Shown piece after piece: positions 17,184 through 25,609 of a stretch of 64,000 nt of DNA. The notes under the pieces were generated by a model. That model worked only from the letters and a program-made list of their open reading frames with translations, was not told the origin of the DNA and ran no database searches. Numbering within the stretch: the stretch's first letter is position 1; each line of letters opens with the position of its first letter. The position numbers and the translations under genes were made by a program. The stretch spans positions 57,228-121,227 of the forward strand of contig NZ_FNBE01000022.1 of the NCBI RefSeq assembly GCF_900102195.1, in the 5' to 3' direction. The DNA comes from Pseudonocardia oroxyli (GTDB lineage Bacteria; Actinomycetota; Actinomycetes; Mycobacteriales; Pseudonocardiaceae).

Positions 17184-18956
17184 GTGCCCCACGACAGACC
17201 CGCCGTCCCCACACCCCCCGGCGAGCGCCGCACCGGCACCGCCGCCGTCGTGTTGCAGACGATCCTCGACCACGGCCCGGTCGCGCGCAGCACCATCGCC
17301 CGCGGCACGGGCCTCAGCAACGCTGCGGTGAGCAGACAGTGGGCCGAGCTGGCAGGTCTGGGCCCGATCCGCGAGCGCCCCGTCCGTCCGCCACGCAGCG
17401 TGGGCCGCCCGCACGTGCCGGTCGACCTCGACCTGCGCCACCACGTGGTCGTGGGTGTCCACATCGCCCTGCTGCACTGGACCTTCGTCCTCGCCGACCT
17501 GCGTGGGCGGGTGCTGGCCGAACACCGCACCCCGCACGCCGACCCGAACCCGGAACGGGTGCTCGCCGACATCGCCACCCGCACGCCCGGCCTGCTCGCC
17601 CGGCACCTCGGCGCGGCGTCACCGGTCGGGATCGGAGTCGCGACGGGCGGCTGGGTGAATCCGGCGAGCGGCACCGTCGTGCGGCACAACCAGCTCGGCT
17701 GGAGCGAGGTCGCCGTGGCCCCGGTCCTGGAGCAGGCCCTCGGCCTCCCGGTCCGGGTCGAGAGCCATTCCCGCGCGCTGGCCCGTGCCGAACAGCTGCT
17801 CGGGCACCACCGTGGCCGCGCCCGGCGCAGCCTCGTCCACCTGTTCGTCGGGAACGTCGTCGACGCAGCCATCGCAACCGGGGACACGGTGCTGCACGGA
17901 CCCCGGTCCGCCGCGGGCGGCGTCAGCCATCTCCCCGTGGGGATGTGCCGGTGCGGGCGGGTGGGCTGCGTCCAGGAGACGGTGCCGGACCGGTCGGTGG
18001 CCGCCACCGCGGGCAGGCCCTTCACCGCGGTGCTGGCCGCGCTCGAGGAGGGCCGGGACTGGGCGGTCGAGCTCGCTCGGGACCGGGTGCGGCTCGTCGC
18101 GCACGTCGTGGCCCTGCTCCTCGACGTGATCAACCCCGAGGTGCTCGTGGTGTCCGAGGCGGGGATGGCACGCAGGCCGGCGCTGCTCGGCGACCTCCAC
18201 GCCGAGGTGGCCCGGCTCTCGCACGCCCGCCCGGACGCGGAGCGCGCCGTGGTCGCGGGGTCCTTCGGCACGGGCACGCTCGGAGTGTCCGCGGGCGCCG
18301 TCGTGCTCGGCGAGGTGTACCGCCATCCATTGTGGATAGGCTCACGTTCGGCCGTCCCACAAAGCGCGGGCCGCGGGCTTCGGCCGCGACCCCGAGCACG
18401 TCAAGGGGCTGCCCGGGATCAGCCCGTTCATCGAGGGGCCCGAGGCGGCGGCGCAGGCCCTGGAACGCGAGTTCGACGAGCTCACCGTGCCGGCCCACGG
18501 CCTGCACCAGCTCGAACGGATGGTGGGCGCCCCACTCCGCGACATCGACCTCGACGGGCCGGTCCCGCTGGAGCTGTTCGCCGACGCCGGGGACGTCACC
18601 GACAACCGTCGCAGCCGGCGCCAGCTGGTCGCCGGGATCGTGCAACGGGAGCGACCGAACGTCCGACGGCTCCTGCACCGGCTGGCGGGCGCCCGCGGAC
18701 ACCGGGTCGCGGCGGGCACCCCGGAGCAGATCGCCGACACCGTCGAGGAGTAGTTCACCTCCGGCGCCGCGGACGGGTTCAACGTGATGCCTCCCTCCTA
18801 TCCCGGCGGCTTCGACGTCTTCGTCGAGACGGTCGTGCCGATCCTGCGCGACCGCGGGCTCTTCCGACGCGAGTACACGGGCACCACCCTGCGCGATCAC
18901 CTCGGCCTCCCCCGGCCCGCCAACCCGTGGAACCGAGGCGAGGAGCGCGTCGGTGA
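17184..18956 (+). CDS. ROK-family transcriptional regulator with aberrant out-of-frame C-terminal extension
   Basis: The first ~385 codons (to about 18345) are a normal ROK repressor. A MarR-like winged helix (about 20-75) has V-A-R-S-T-I-A-R and T-G-L-S-N-A-A-V-S-R. The actin-like ROK domain follows with G-I-G-V-A-T-G-G-W-V and the zinc motif H-L-P-V-G-M-C-R-C-G-R-V-G-C. After E-V-Y-R-H-P-L the frame runs on for about 200 codons through a decayed NtaA-type monooxygenase in the wrong frame and ends by chance at 18956. A deletion seems to have joined the ROK gene to the remnant and removed its native stop. GTG 17184 lies 46 bases after the leader peptide. Whether the long protein is stable is unknown. 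Confidence 0.8.
   Translation: MPHDRPAVPTPPGERRTGTAAVVLQTILDHGPVARSTIARGTGLSNAAVSRQWAELAGLGPIRERPVRPPRSVGRPHVPVDLDLRHHVVVGVHIALLHWTFVLADLRGRVLAEHRTPHADPNPERVLADIATRTPGLLARHLGAASPVGIGVATGGWVNPASGTVVRHNQLGWSEVAVAPVLEQALGLPVRVESHSRALARAEQLLGHHRGRARRSLVHLFVGNVVDAAIATGDTVLHGPRSAAGGVSHLPVGMCRCGRVGCVQETVPDRSVAATAGRPFTAVLAALEEGRDWAVELARDRVRLVAHVVALLLDVINPEVLVVSEAGMARRPALLGDLHAEVARLSHARPDAERAVVAGSFGTGTLGVSAGAVVLGEVYRHPLWIGSRSAVPQSAGRGLRPRPRARQGAARDQPVHRGARGGGAGPGTRVRRAHRAGPRPAPARTDGGRPTPRHRPRRAGPAGAVRRRRGRHRQPSQPAPAGRRDRATGATERPTAPAPAGGRPRTPGRGGHPGADRRHRRGVVHLRRRGRVQRDASLLSRRLRRLRRDGRADPARPRALPTRVHGHHPARSPRPPPARQPVEPRRGARR
18358..18936 (+). pseudogene. NtaA/SnaA-type flavin monooxygenase, 5'-truncated with internal stop
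   Basis: A frame shifted relative to the ROK gene encodes the C-terminal half of an NtaA/SnaA/DszA-type monooxygenase. It starts near A-G-F-G-R-D-P-E-H-V-K with L-P-G-I-S-P following. A TAG at 18751-18753 replaces the Trp expected in V-E-E-W-F. The frame then resumes with G-A-A-D-G-F-N-V-M-P and ends with Y-T-G-T-T-L-R-D-H-L-G-L-P-R-P. The N-terminal ~230 residues are absent. This is a second dead copy of the family in 4 kb, next to an intact one on the other strand. Confidence 0.88.
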
Positions 18957-19134
18957 GCGCGTAGGAGCGCCTCGTCAGGACCGGCACCGTCGCCAGAGTG
19001 TGACGGCGCGCTCGTCGGCGCCGAGTCCGCCCGGACGACCACGCCGGTCGACGAGGCCGCCGGGCCGGCCGCAGAGCTGGTCGCCATGGCCGCGCACGAC
19101 AGCGGCGCCGGAACCGACAGCTGAACGCCCGGGC

Positions 19135-20463
19135 TCAGCCGGTCGGGGCGATGAGGCCCCGGGATCGCGGACGAACGAGGGGTAGGCCCAGATTCTCTCG
19201 CAGGGTCGTCCCGGTGTAGTCGTCCGCGACGATCCCGCGGCGACGCAGCTCGTGGAGCAGGCCGTCCACCACGAACTCGTGCTGGCGGGGATCGGCCAGG
19301 CCCTGCAGCGAGATGACGTCGATGACGCCGGCTCGGAACCGTTCCTCGACGGCGTCGGCGAGCTGTTCGGGGGTACCGGCCGCGGCCCAGTGCCCGGTGT
19401 CCTGCGCCGCGACCACGAGCTCGCGCAAGGTGTACCCCTCCCGGACGTAGCGGGCGAAGATGCCCACCCGGCCGCGGCGCCGGTTCACTGACCGGACGTC
19501 GGGCAGCAGGGACTCCGGGATCGGGGCGTCGAGCGGCAGCTCGGCCAGCGCGGCGAGCTCGATCCCGCCGAGCATGTCGGCCACCTGTGCGCGGCCGCGG
19601 TCGAAGTCGATCGCCTCGCGCCGCTCGCGCACCGTGCGCAGGGCCTCCTCCTCGGTGGCCCCGTAGGTGGCGTGGAACGAGCTGAAGATCAGCGGCAGCC
19701 CGCCGGGACGCCCGAGCCTGCCCGCCTCGGCGCGGATCGCGCGGGTGAAGTCCAGTGCGATGTCCAGGGTGGGCAGCGAGGTGAAGACCACCTCGGCGTA
19801 GCGCGCCCCCAGTGCCCGACCCGCCTCGGACTGCCCGGCCTGAATCTGCACCGGCCGCCCCTGCGGCAGCGGCGGGATGTTGAGCGGGCCTGCCACCTCG
19901 AAGAACCGGCCGGCGTGGTCGATCGGGTGCACCCGGTCGGGGTGCAGCACCGCGCGGCCGTCCGGGCCGCGGGTGAGCGCGTCGGCCTCCCAGCTGTCCC
20001 ACAGGGCGTTGACGACCTCCAGGGTCTCGGCGGCGCGGGCGTACCGGTCCTCGGGGCTGGGCAGCCCACCGGGCCCGAAGTTCTCCTCGCCCAGCGACGA
20101 GGTGACGAGGTTCCAGGCCGCGCGCCCCTTCGACACGTGGTCGAGCGTGCCGAACAGGCGAGCCAGGTTGTACGGATGGTGGAACGTCGTCGAGACGGTC
20201 GCGATCAGCCCGATCCGGGAGGTCACCTGGCTCAGCGCCGACACGAACACGAGCGGCTCCTGTGACCCGATCGCGCCCTGGGCGCCGAAGCGGAGCAGGT
20301 CCGCGGTGAACAGGGCGTCGATCCGGGCGGCCTCGGCGAGTTCCGCGACCCGCACCGCGGTGTCCAAGGTGGACCGCTCGGGGTCCAGGGCGAGGTCATA
20401 GGTCTCCGCGACGCCGCCCGCACCGGTCACCGTGCGGAGCGTGCGGGGCGGACGGGCGCTCAC
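19135..20463 (-). CDS. NtaA/DmoA-family FMN-dependent monooxygenase
   Basis: A full-length (442-residue) flavin monooxygenase of the NtaA/SnaA/DszA group. Markers are the barrel start with Y-D-L-A-L-D-P-E-R, T-S-R-I-G-L-I-A-T-V-S-T-T-F, G-R-A-A-W-N-L-V-T-S and P-Q-G-R-P-V-Q-I-Q-A-G-Q-S. The tail Y-T-G-T-T-L-R-E-N-L-G closes it. Relatives oxidise aminopolycarboxylates, dimethyl sulfide, dibenzothiophene sulfone or N-acetyl-S-alkylcysteines. GTG 20463 overlaps the stop of the binding-protein gene upstream, so both are one unit under the SAM riboswitch and leader at 22106-22269. This makes a thioether or methionine-like substrate more likely. Confidence 0.92.
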   Translation of the reverse strand: MSARPPRTLRTVTGAGGVAETYDLALDPERSTLDTAVRVAELAEAARIDALFTADLLRFGAQGAIGSQEPLVFVSALSQVTSRIGLIATVSTTFHHPYNLARLFGTLDHVSKGRAAWNLVTSSLGEENFGPGGLPSPEDRYARAAETLEVVNALWDSWEADALTRGPDGRAVLHPDRVHPIDHAGRFFEVAGPLNIPPLPQGRPVQIQAGQSEAGRALGARYAEVVFTSLPTLDIALDFTRAIRAEAGRLGRPGGLPLIFSSFHATYGATEEEALRTVRERREAIDFDRGRAQVADMLGGIELAALAELPLDAPIPESLLPDVRSVNRRRGRVGIFARYVREGYTLRELVVAAQDTGHWAAAGTPEQLADAVEERFRAGVIDVISLQGLADPRQHEFVVDGLLHELRRRGIVADDYTGTTLRENLGLPLVRPRSRGLIAPTG

Positions 20464-22067
20464 CGGGACTTCCAGGCGTCGTGCAGCTGGATGCGGGAGG
20501 AGGCGTCGTAGGTGATGCCGTGCACCGACGAGGCCACGCCCAGCACCGTGGTCAGCTCGACGACCGGGACGTGGAACCGCTGCTCCAGCAGGGTCCGCTG
20601 GGCCTGCTCCACGATCTCGGCTCGCTTCGCCGGGTCCGGCTCCCCGGCCTGGGCGATCAGCAGGGGCTCCAGCGCGGTCTCGGGGAGACGATAGTTGTTG
20701 GCGCCGGCGACGGAGAAGGAGCTGCGGAGGATGTCCGGGTCCGCCCGGGTCAGGTTGCCCCAGAGCGCGGTGAAGTCGCCGCTCTGTTGGATCGTGGGCA
20801 CCTGGCTGATCTGCAGCTCCTGCACCTGCAGGTCGATGCCCGCGGCCTTCACCTGCTGCTGCAGCAGCTCCAGCGTCGGCTTGTTGCTCGCCGCGTTGCT
20901 GGCGAACGCGAGCGGGATGGTGAGCCGCTGCCCGTCCTTGACGCGGATGCCGTCCGCACCCGGCACCCAGCCGGCCGCGTCGAGCACGGACCCGGCCTTC
21001 GCCGGGTCGAACGCGACGAGCGCGGACTGGTCGGCGTAGCCGGGGGTGGTCGAGGAGAGCACGCTCGTCGCAGGCTTCGTCTGCGAGGTATAGACCCCCG
21101 CCACCACCTCCTGGCGGTCGATCGCCAGCGACAACGCCTCTCGAACCGCCGGATCGGACACCACGGGCTTGCTCGCGTTGAAGCCGATGCCGAAGGCGAT
21201 GCCCGGGTTCGGCCGGGCCAAGAGCTGCGCGCCCGCGCCGGTCAGCGGCGCCTCGTCCTGCTGGCCGATGTTCCCGATGGCGTCGACCTCACCCGACTGT
21301 AAGGCGCCGGTGCGCACGCCGGACTCCGGCACGATCCGGAACTCGACCGTGTCGAGGTAGGCCTCGCCCGGGTGCGCGAACAGCGCCGAACCCCAGTCGT
21401 AACCGGGGCGCTTGGCCAGCGTGAGCGAGGCGTTCTTCACGTACTCCCGCAGGGTGAAGGGCCCGGACCCGATCGCGGACGCGCAGCGGTCGTCGTCGGA
21501 CTTGGCGACCGTCGCCGGGGACAGGATGCCCAGGCTGTGCGTCGACGTGCCCTGGAGGAACTGCACGTTCGGCTGCTGGAACGAGACGGTGAACCGGGTC
21601 GGGGACTCGACAGTGGTGCCCGCATAGCCGGCGAGGTAGCCCTTCGGCAGGGTGCCGCGGGCGCCGATCTGCGGGATCCGGTCGAAGTTGGCCTTGACCG
21701 CGTTCGCGTCCAGCGGGGTGCCGTCGGAGAAGGTCACGCCCTCGCGCAGGGTGAAGGTGTAGCTGCGCGCGTCCTGCGAGGTCTCCCAGGAGGTGGCGAG
21801 CCAGGGCTTGAGCTCCCCCGTCTGCGGGTCCTGGTCGGTCAACGAGTCCACGATCTGGCGCAGCGAGTAGATGGAGTCGTTGCTGCCGACCTGCTGCGGG
21901 TCGACACAACCCGCGTCGCTCGACACGGCGAACCGGAGGGTGCCACCGGGCTGCGGGGGTCCGGCGTCCGCAGCGGAGTCGGTCGCCGACGAGGCGCAGG
22001 CGGCGAGAGCGAGGGTGGCCGCGGCGAGGAACGCGGGCACGAGGGCACGGCTGGATCTTGCGGACAT
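20460..22067 (-). CDS. ABC transporter substrate-binding lipoprotein, peptide/nickel family 5
   Basis: A 535-residue exported binding protein. The signal peptide M-S-A-R-S-S-R-A-L-V-P leads to lipobox L-A-A-C at about residues 21-24. A family-5 solute-binding fold follows (T-L-R-F-A-V-S-S-D, L-K-P-W-L-A-T-S-W, T-F-S-D-G-T-P-L). ATG 22067 has AAGGA six bases upstream; the longer frame before it is untranslated leader. It is a paralogue of the binding protein at 6287, but no permease or ATPase gene is adjacent, so it may use the importer encoded at 7978-11407 or one outside the window. It is preceded by a SAM riboswitch and Cys leader, so expression should rise when sulfur is scarce. Confidence 0.92.
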   Translation of the reverse strand: MSARSSRALVPAFLAAATLALAACASSATDSAADAGPPQPGGTLRFAVSSDAGCVDPQQVGSNDSIYSLRQIVDSLTDQDPQTGELKPWLATSWETSQDARSYTFTLREGVTFSDGTPLDANAVKANFDRIPQIGARGTLPKGYLAGYAGTTVESPTRFTVSFQQPNVQFLQGTSTHSLGILSPATVAKSDDDRCASAIGSGPFTLREYVKNASLTLAKRPGYDWGSALFAHPGEAYLDTVEFRIVPESGVRTGALQSGEVDAIGNIGQQDEAPLTGAGAQLLARPNPGIAFGIGFNASKPVVSDPAVREALSLAIDRQEVVAGVYTSQTKPATSVLSSTTPGYADQSALVAFDPAKAGSVLDAAGWVPGADGIRVKDGQRLTIPLAFASNAASNKPTLELLQQQVKAAGIDLQVQELQISQVPTIQQSGDFTALWGNLTRADPDILRSSFSVAGANNYRLPETALEPLLIAQAGEPDPAKRAEIVEQAQRTLLEQRFHVPVVELTTVLGVASSVHGITYDASSRIQLHDAWKSR

Positions 22068-22105
22068 GACGGTCCTTCGGTCGTGCGGTCTGGGGCGAGC
22101 CGTGG

Positions 22106-22174
22106 TCAGCCCCGACAGCACGCCCCCGACGTGCGCACGAAATCCACGTGGCGGCGCCGCGCACCGACGAACAT
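22106..22174 (-). CDS. Short cysteine-containing leader peptide behind SAM riboswitch
   Basis: A 22-codon ORF from ATG 22174, with GGAGG optimally placed upstream, contains A-R-R-R-H-V-D-F-V-R-T-S and ends G-A-C-C-R-G. An ATG 12 bases earlier is possible. It stops 38 bases before the binding-protein gene. The R-R-H-V-D core and paired Cys codons near the end match the other leaders in the window. The Shine-Dalgarno is immediately joined to the 3' side of the riboswitch P1 stem (GATGG). I infer that SAM binding would block leader translation and that scarce cysteinyl-tRNA would stall it at the Cys codons. Confidence 0.75.
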   Translation of the reverse strand: MFVGARRRHVDFVRTSGACCRG

Positions 22175-22182
22175 CCTGTCCT

Positions 22183-22269
22183 CCATCGTCCCGGGCGGTA
22201 GCACCCGCACCCGAGGTCGGGGGGTTGCTGCGGCGTCGTCGAGCCAGGTCTCTCGGCCGCTCTGGATGG
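22183..22269 (-). promoter_or_regulatory. SAM-I (S-box) riboswitch
   Basis: Read on the minus strand, the segment contains the S-box core: CCAGAGCGGCCGAGAGAC, then CTCGACGACGCCGCAGCAACC, and later GGTGCTACCGCC. The ends CCATC and GATGG pair as a short P1. The order of conserved blocks (asymmetric AGAG/GAGGGA-like strand, GATGA-like turn, GCAGCAACC, GGTGCTA) is that of SAM-I riboswitches of actinobacteria. It lies directly upstream of a leader peptide and the binding-protein/NtaA operon. No long terminator hairpin is obvious before the leader, so control is probably at translation of the leader or by coupled attenuation. Confidence 0.87.
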
Positions 22270-22484
22270 GCACCTCGACACAACCCGGGCGGTGCGCCGA
22301 TGTCAAGACGGAGTGACGATCACCGTACGGTCACCGCGGAGCCGGAACGTCGTGGAGGAGACCGTCATAGGGACGACCGGATCCAGCCCGAGGTGGGGCA
22401 GCCGTCCTTCACCCGCGTCGGCGACCTCGCGATGGTCGCGTTCGTCCCTGGCCGCGATTCGGCCCTCGGCAGCTGCCGCGGAGG

Positions 22485-23432
22485 TCACCGGCGCCCCACA
22501 GTGCGGTGGTCGGATCGGCTGATCCGATGCTGGACCCATCCGAGCAGAGCCTCCCCCTGCTCGCGCTGGAACCGACGCAGCCGAGGCAGACCGGGCGGAG
22601 ACGGCCGGCGCGCCGCGTCGAGGAAGTAGCCGACGAAACCCGCCAACACCGCCGTGAGATCGGCGGGGTCGATGCCCCCAGTCGTCGGCAGCGACGACAG
22701 GAGCGCGTCGACGTCATGACCGCCGTGACGCTCGACCTCGATCAGCAAGAGCAGGGTGTCCAGCCAGACCGGACCCGCGCACGCCCACGGCCAGTCCACG
22801 AACACAGCCCCGCGCTCAGTGATCAGGATGTTGTCCGCCCGCAGATCGGTGTGGACGAGCGTGCGCGCACCGTCTCGAGCGAGGACGTGCCGGGCCCGCT
22901 CGGACAGCGCACACAGCGTGTCGAGGGACTCGACATTGGAGCCGTCGGCCGCCAACCGATCGGCCCCGCGCAGGTCATGATCGAGAGCTGCGCCGGCATC
23001 CGGTACATCGACGACCGGACACGGCGTGGCGGCGAGCGTGGTCAGAGCGCCTAGCACCGTGTGCAGGTCGTCGCCCTGCCAGGGCAGGCATGGTGGGCGA
23101 CCGTCGACGTCCTCCTGGACGAGGACCACCCAGCAGTCGACCTCAAGCACGCCGAGCAGCCGCGGCACCGGCAGCCCCTCCGGCAACTGCGCACAGATCC
23201 GAGCCTCCGCTCGATGCATGGCCGGCGTATCCGGGTTCTGCTCCGCCGACACCGCCTTCACGAAAGCCCGACCGCCCTTGGCAGTCCTCACCCGGTCGGC
23301 CGAGCCCGGCGAGAAGCCACCCGCCTGCGACCACGCATGCGTGACAGCAGCCCCGAGTAGCTCACCGACGCCGCGCCGGACCACTGCCGGCAGATCAACC
23401 CAGCACAGCCGGTGTCCTCCCGAAGCGACCAC
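22485..23432 (-). CDS. Aminoglycoside phosphotransferase (APH)-family kinase
   Basis: A protein of about 315 residues with the APH/choline-kinase fold. The catalytic loop L-V-H-T-D-L-R-A-D-N-I-L-I provides the catalytic Asp and the metal-binding Asn, and the DFG-equivalent is V-F-V-D-W-P-W-A. An upstream E-D-V-D-G-R-P segment marks the hinge region. The start is uncertain: the frame is open far upstream, and GTG 23432 is chosen because the kinase-like sequence begins within about 20 residues of it. It is a single gene with no obvious partner. It could phosphorylate an antibiotic or a metabolite; the substrate is unknown. Confidence 0.8.
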   Translation of the reverse strand: MVASGGHRLCWVDLPAVVRRGVGELLGAAVTHAWSQAGGFSPGSADRVRTAKGGRAFVKAVSAEQNPDTPAMHRAEARICAQLPEGLPVPRLLGVLEVDCWVVLVQEDVDGRPPCLPWQGDDLHTVLGALTTLAATPCPVVDVPDAGAALDHDLRGADRLAADGSNVESLDTLCALSERARHVLARDGARTLVHTDLRADNILITERGAVFVDWPWACAGPVWLDTLLLLIEVERHGGHDVDALLSSLPTTGGIDPADLTAVLAGFVGYFLDAARRPSPPGLPRLRRFQREQGEALLGWVQHRISRSDHRTVGRR

Positions 23433-23720
23433 ACCGCCACACTGACAGACGGCCGCCGGTCCCACGACCGAGTTCGGCTGCACGCGTCGCAGGCCCGGGG
23501 CGCGCGCCGGAGGTCGACCACCGGAGCGAGAATCCGCTGCCGGCCCGCACAATCGCCTGCATGACCGACGTCCCCGACCCCGAGAGCGCCCGATCACCCT
23601 CGAGCGGCGGCGCATGCGGGCCCTCATCCTGGTGACCTCTCGTACCTGTCGAACCGAGCGGACCGCGCTCAGAATCTCCCTCTCAGGTGCCTCCGGACCT
23701 GGTCAGTAGGGTCGCCTCTC

Positions 23721-24314
23721 GTGGACAGCCGCTCTCGCTTCCTCGACCTCGCCCTGCAGAACCCCGTCATCGTCGCGGTCCTGGAGCGCGCACCGGCCTT
23801 GGGCGTACCGGACTGGTGGCTCGCAGCCGGGGCGCTCTCCCAGACCGTGTGGAACGTCCTGCACGGCCGCGACCCCGGTGCAGGCATCGCCGACTACGAC
23901 CTCGTCTACTTCGACGACACCGACTTGTCCTACGACGCCGAGAACACCGTGATCGGCAGAGCGACCGAGGTGCTCGGCGACGTCGCCCCGTCCCTCGAAA
24001 TCCGCAACCAAGCCCGCGTCCACCTCTGGTACCAGACACACTTCGGCGAGCCCGGCCTGCGGTTCACCAGCAGTACCCACGCGATCGACCACTTCCCCAC
24101 GACCACCACATCGGTAGGACTCTCCCGCACGGCCGGCGGCGAGTTCACCGTGTACGCGCCCTTCGGGCTCGACGACATCCTCGCCATGCGGGTCCGCCCG
24201 AACCCCCGACTCGCGCCCCGCACCGTCTACGAGACCAAGACCCGACGGTGGAAGGCCGAGTGGCCGAACCTGCTGGTCGAACCCTGGCCCGAGCCCGACG
24301 ACCGGGCCGGCTGA
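23721..24314 (+). CDS. Nucleotidyltransferase-family protein (COG3575-like)
   Basis: A 197-residue protein with the pattern W-W-L-A-A-G-A-L-S-Q-T-V-W-N, then D-Y-D-L-V-Y-F-D-D-T-D-L-S-Y, the two-Asp active-site region of an uncharacterised nucleotidyltransferase family. Later H-Y/H-L-W-Y-Q-T-H-F-G and G-L-D-D-I-L-A-M-R-V-R-P-N complete the family pattern. GTG 23721 is preceded by TAGGGT eight bases upstream, which looks like a -10 element for a leaderless mRNA. The function in cells is not known. The gene is separate from its neighbours. Confidence 0.82.
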   Translation: MDSRSRFLDLALQNPVIVAVLERAPALGVPDWWLAAGALSQTVWNVLHGRDPGAGIADYDLVYFDDTDLSYDAENTVIGRATEVLGDVAPSLEIRNQARVHLWYQTHFGEPGLRFTSSTHAIDHFPTTTTSVGLSRTAGGEFTVYAPFGLDDILAMRVRPNPRLAPRTVYETKTRRWKAEWPNLLVEPWPEPDDRAG

Positions 24315-24409
24315 CGTGGATCGAGACCACGTGGACTCGTGCTGTGGCGCGGCCGATCGCCGCGCGCCGGCGCTGCCGGCCCCGAGCTGGAGCAGGCGCC
24401 GTGCGGCCG

Positions 24410-24463
24410 GCTCACGCCTGCCGCGTCCGAGCCCCGTGAGTCACTCGTCGCCACCTCCGGCAT
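24410..24463 (-). pseudogene. N-terminal remnant of an HxlR regulator gene
   Basis: On the minus strand, ATG 24463 opens a frame beginning M-P-E-V-A-T-S-D-S and continuing to A-A-G-V-S, which parallels M-P-E-V-T-T-S-N-S... and S-T-G-V-S at the start of the intact HxlR gene at 14615. The similarity also covers a few bases upstream of the ATG and fades after about 18 codons, and no HxlR domain follows. It is best read as the 5' stub of a deleted paralogue that once flanked the 24.5-29.1 kb flavoenzyme unit, as the intact gene flanks the first. Confidence 0.55.
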
Positions 24464-24487
24464 CGTTCGTCACAGCAGGCCCCGACC

Positions 24488-25609
24488 TCACCCACGCCCT
24501 TCCGGGCTGTCACGCCAAGCACGGGCCAGGAGGTCCTGTGAGGCGATCCGGTCCCGGTGGTCATGGGTGATCGTGGTGACCAGCAGCTCGTCGGCGCCGG
24601 TCACCGCGGCCAGCGCGGTCAGCTTGCTGCGGACGGTGTCCGGCGACCCGACGATCTGGGTCCGGACCCGGTCGTCGACCAGCGCGCCGGCCTCGGCGGA
24701 CCACGGGTAGGCGCGGGCGGCGGCGGAGTCCGGGAAGGGGATGGCGCCCGCCCCGCACCGGATGCTGTGCACCCAGGGGCCGTATCCGGCGGCGAGGTCG
24801 CGGGCCGTCGCGTCGTCCGGTGCGACGACGACGTCCGCCGAGACCATGACGTAGGGCTCCGCCAGGCGCGCGGACGGCCGGAACGCCTCGCGGTAGGCGG
24901 CCACCGCGGACAGCACGGTCCCGGGGCTGACGTGGTAGTTCGCGGCGAACGGCAGGCCGCGCTCCCCCGCGACGATCGCACTGTCCCCGCCGCTGCTGCC
25001 CAGGACCCAGGGTTGGACCGCGGCGCCCTCGCCCGGCATCGCGTGCACGTCGACGCCCTCGGCGGTGCGGTGCTCCCCCGCCAGCAGCTCCAGGACCGCC
25101 GAGACGATCCGGTCGTAGGCGGGCGGCTCCCCACCCGGCTGGCGCAGCAGCTCGAGCTGAGCCCGGATCCGTGGCCCGCGCAGCACCGCGGACGGTGAGA
25201 AGGGCCGCGGGATCAGCACGCCGTCGACCACCCGCTCCTCGGCTGCGGCCGGCTCGGTGTGCGTGCGCGGGCCGCCCGACCGACCGAGGCCGAGGTCGAT
25301 CCGGCCGGGGAACAGCGCGTCGAGCACGCCGAACTCCTCCACCACCGACAGCGGGGTGCGGTGCCCGGTCTGCACGGCTCCGGACCCGACTCGGATGGTC
25401 GACGTGGCCGCCGCGACCGCGCCGATCAGCAGCGGTGGCGAGGCGCCCGCCACCCCGGGGTTGAGATGGTGCTCGGCGAGCCAGAACCGGTCGTAGCCCG
25501 CCCGCTCGGCGTGGCGGGCCAGGTCGACGGTGTTCGCGATCGCCTGTGCCGCAGTGGATCCGGCGGAGATCGGGGTGAGGTCGAGCACGGACAGCGGGAT
25601 GTCAGGCAT
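24488..25609 (-). CDS. LLM-class flavin-dependent oxidoreductase (MsnO8-like)
   Basis: A 373-residue luciferase-like enzyme, start M-P-D-I-P-L-S-V-L-D-L-T-P. Markers are the flavin-site W-L-A-E-H-H-L-N-P, R-V-G-S-G-A-V-Q-T-G-H-R-T-P, and L-F-P-G-R-I-D-L-G-L-G-R. A later V-L-G-S-S-G-G-D-S binds flavin phosphate. It is longer than the paralogue at 12303-13277 by a central insertion of about 50 residues that the other lacks. It is the last gene of the unit starting at 29135; its ATG lies inside the last codons of the SsuD fragment. Confidence 0.92.
   Translation of the reverse strand: MPDIPLSVLDLTPISAGSTAAQAIANTVDLARHAERAGYDRFWLAEHHLNPGVAGASPPLLIGAVAAATSTIRVGSGAVQTGHRTPLSVVEEFGVLDALFPGRIDLGLGRSGGPRTHTEPAAAEERVVDGVLIPRPFSPSAVLRGPRIRAQLELLRQPGGEPPAYDRIVSAVLELLAGEHRTAEGVDVHAMPGEGAAVQPWVLGSSGGDSAIVAGERGLPFAANYHVSPGTVLSAVAAYREAFRPSARLAEPYVMVSADVVVAPDDATARDLAAGYGPWVHSIRCGAGAIPFPDSAAARAYPWSAEAGALVDDRVRTQIVGSPDTVRSKLTALAAVTGADELLVTTITHDHRDRIASQDLLARAWRDSPEGRG

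Noticed and set aside
24316..24390. Possible fifth leader peptide (R-D-H-V-D-S-C-C) on the plus strand
   Set aside because: The motif is imperfect, the frame continues far beyond the Cys codons and the next gene is on the other strand.
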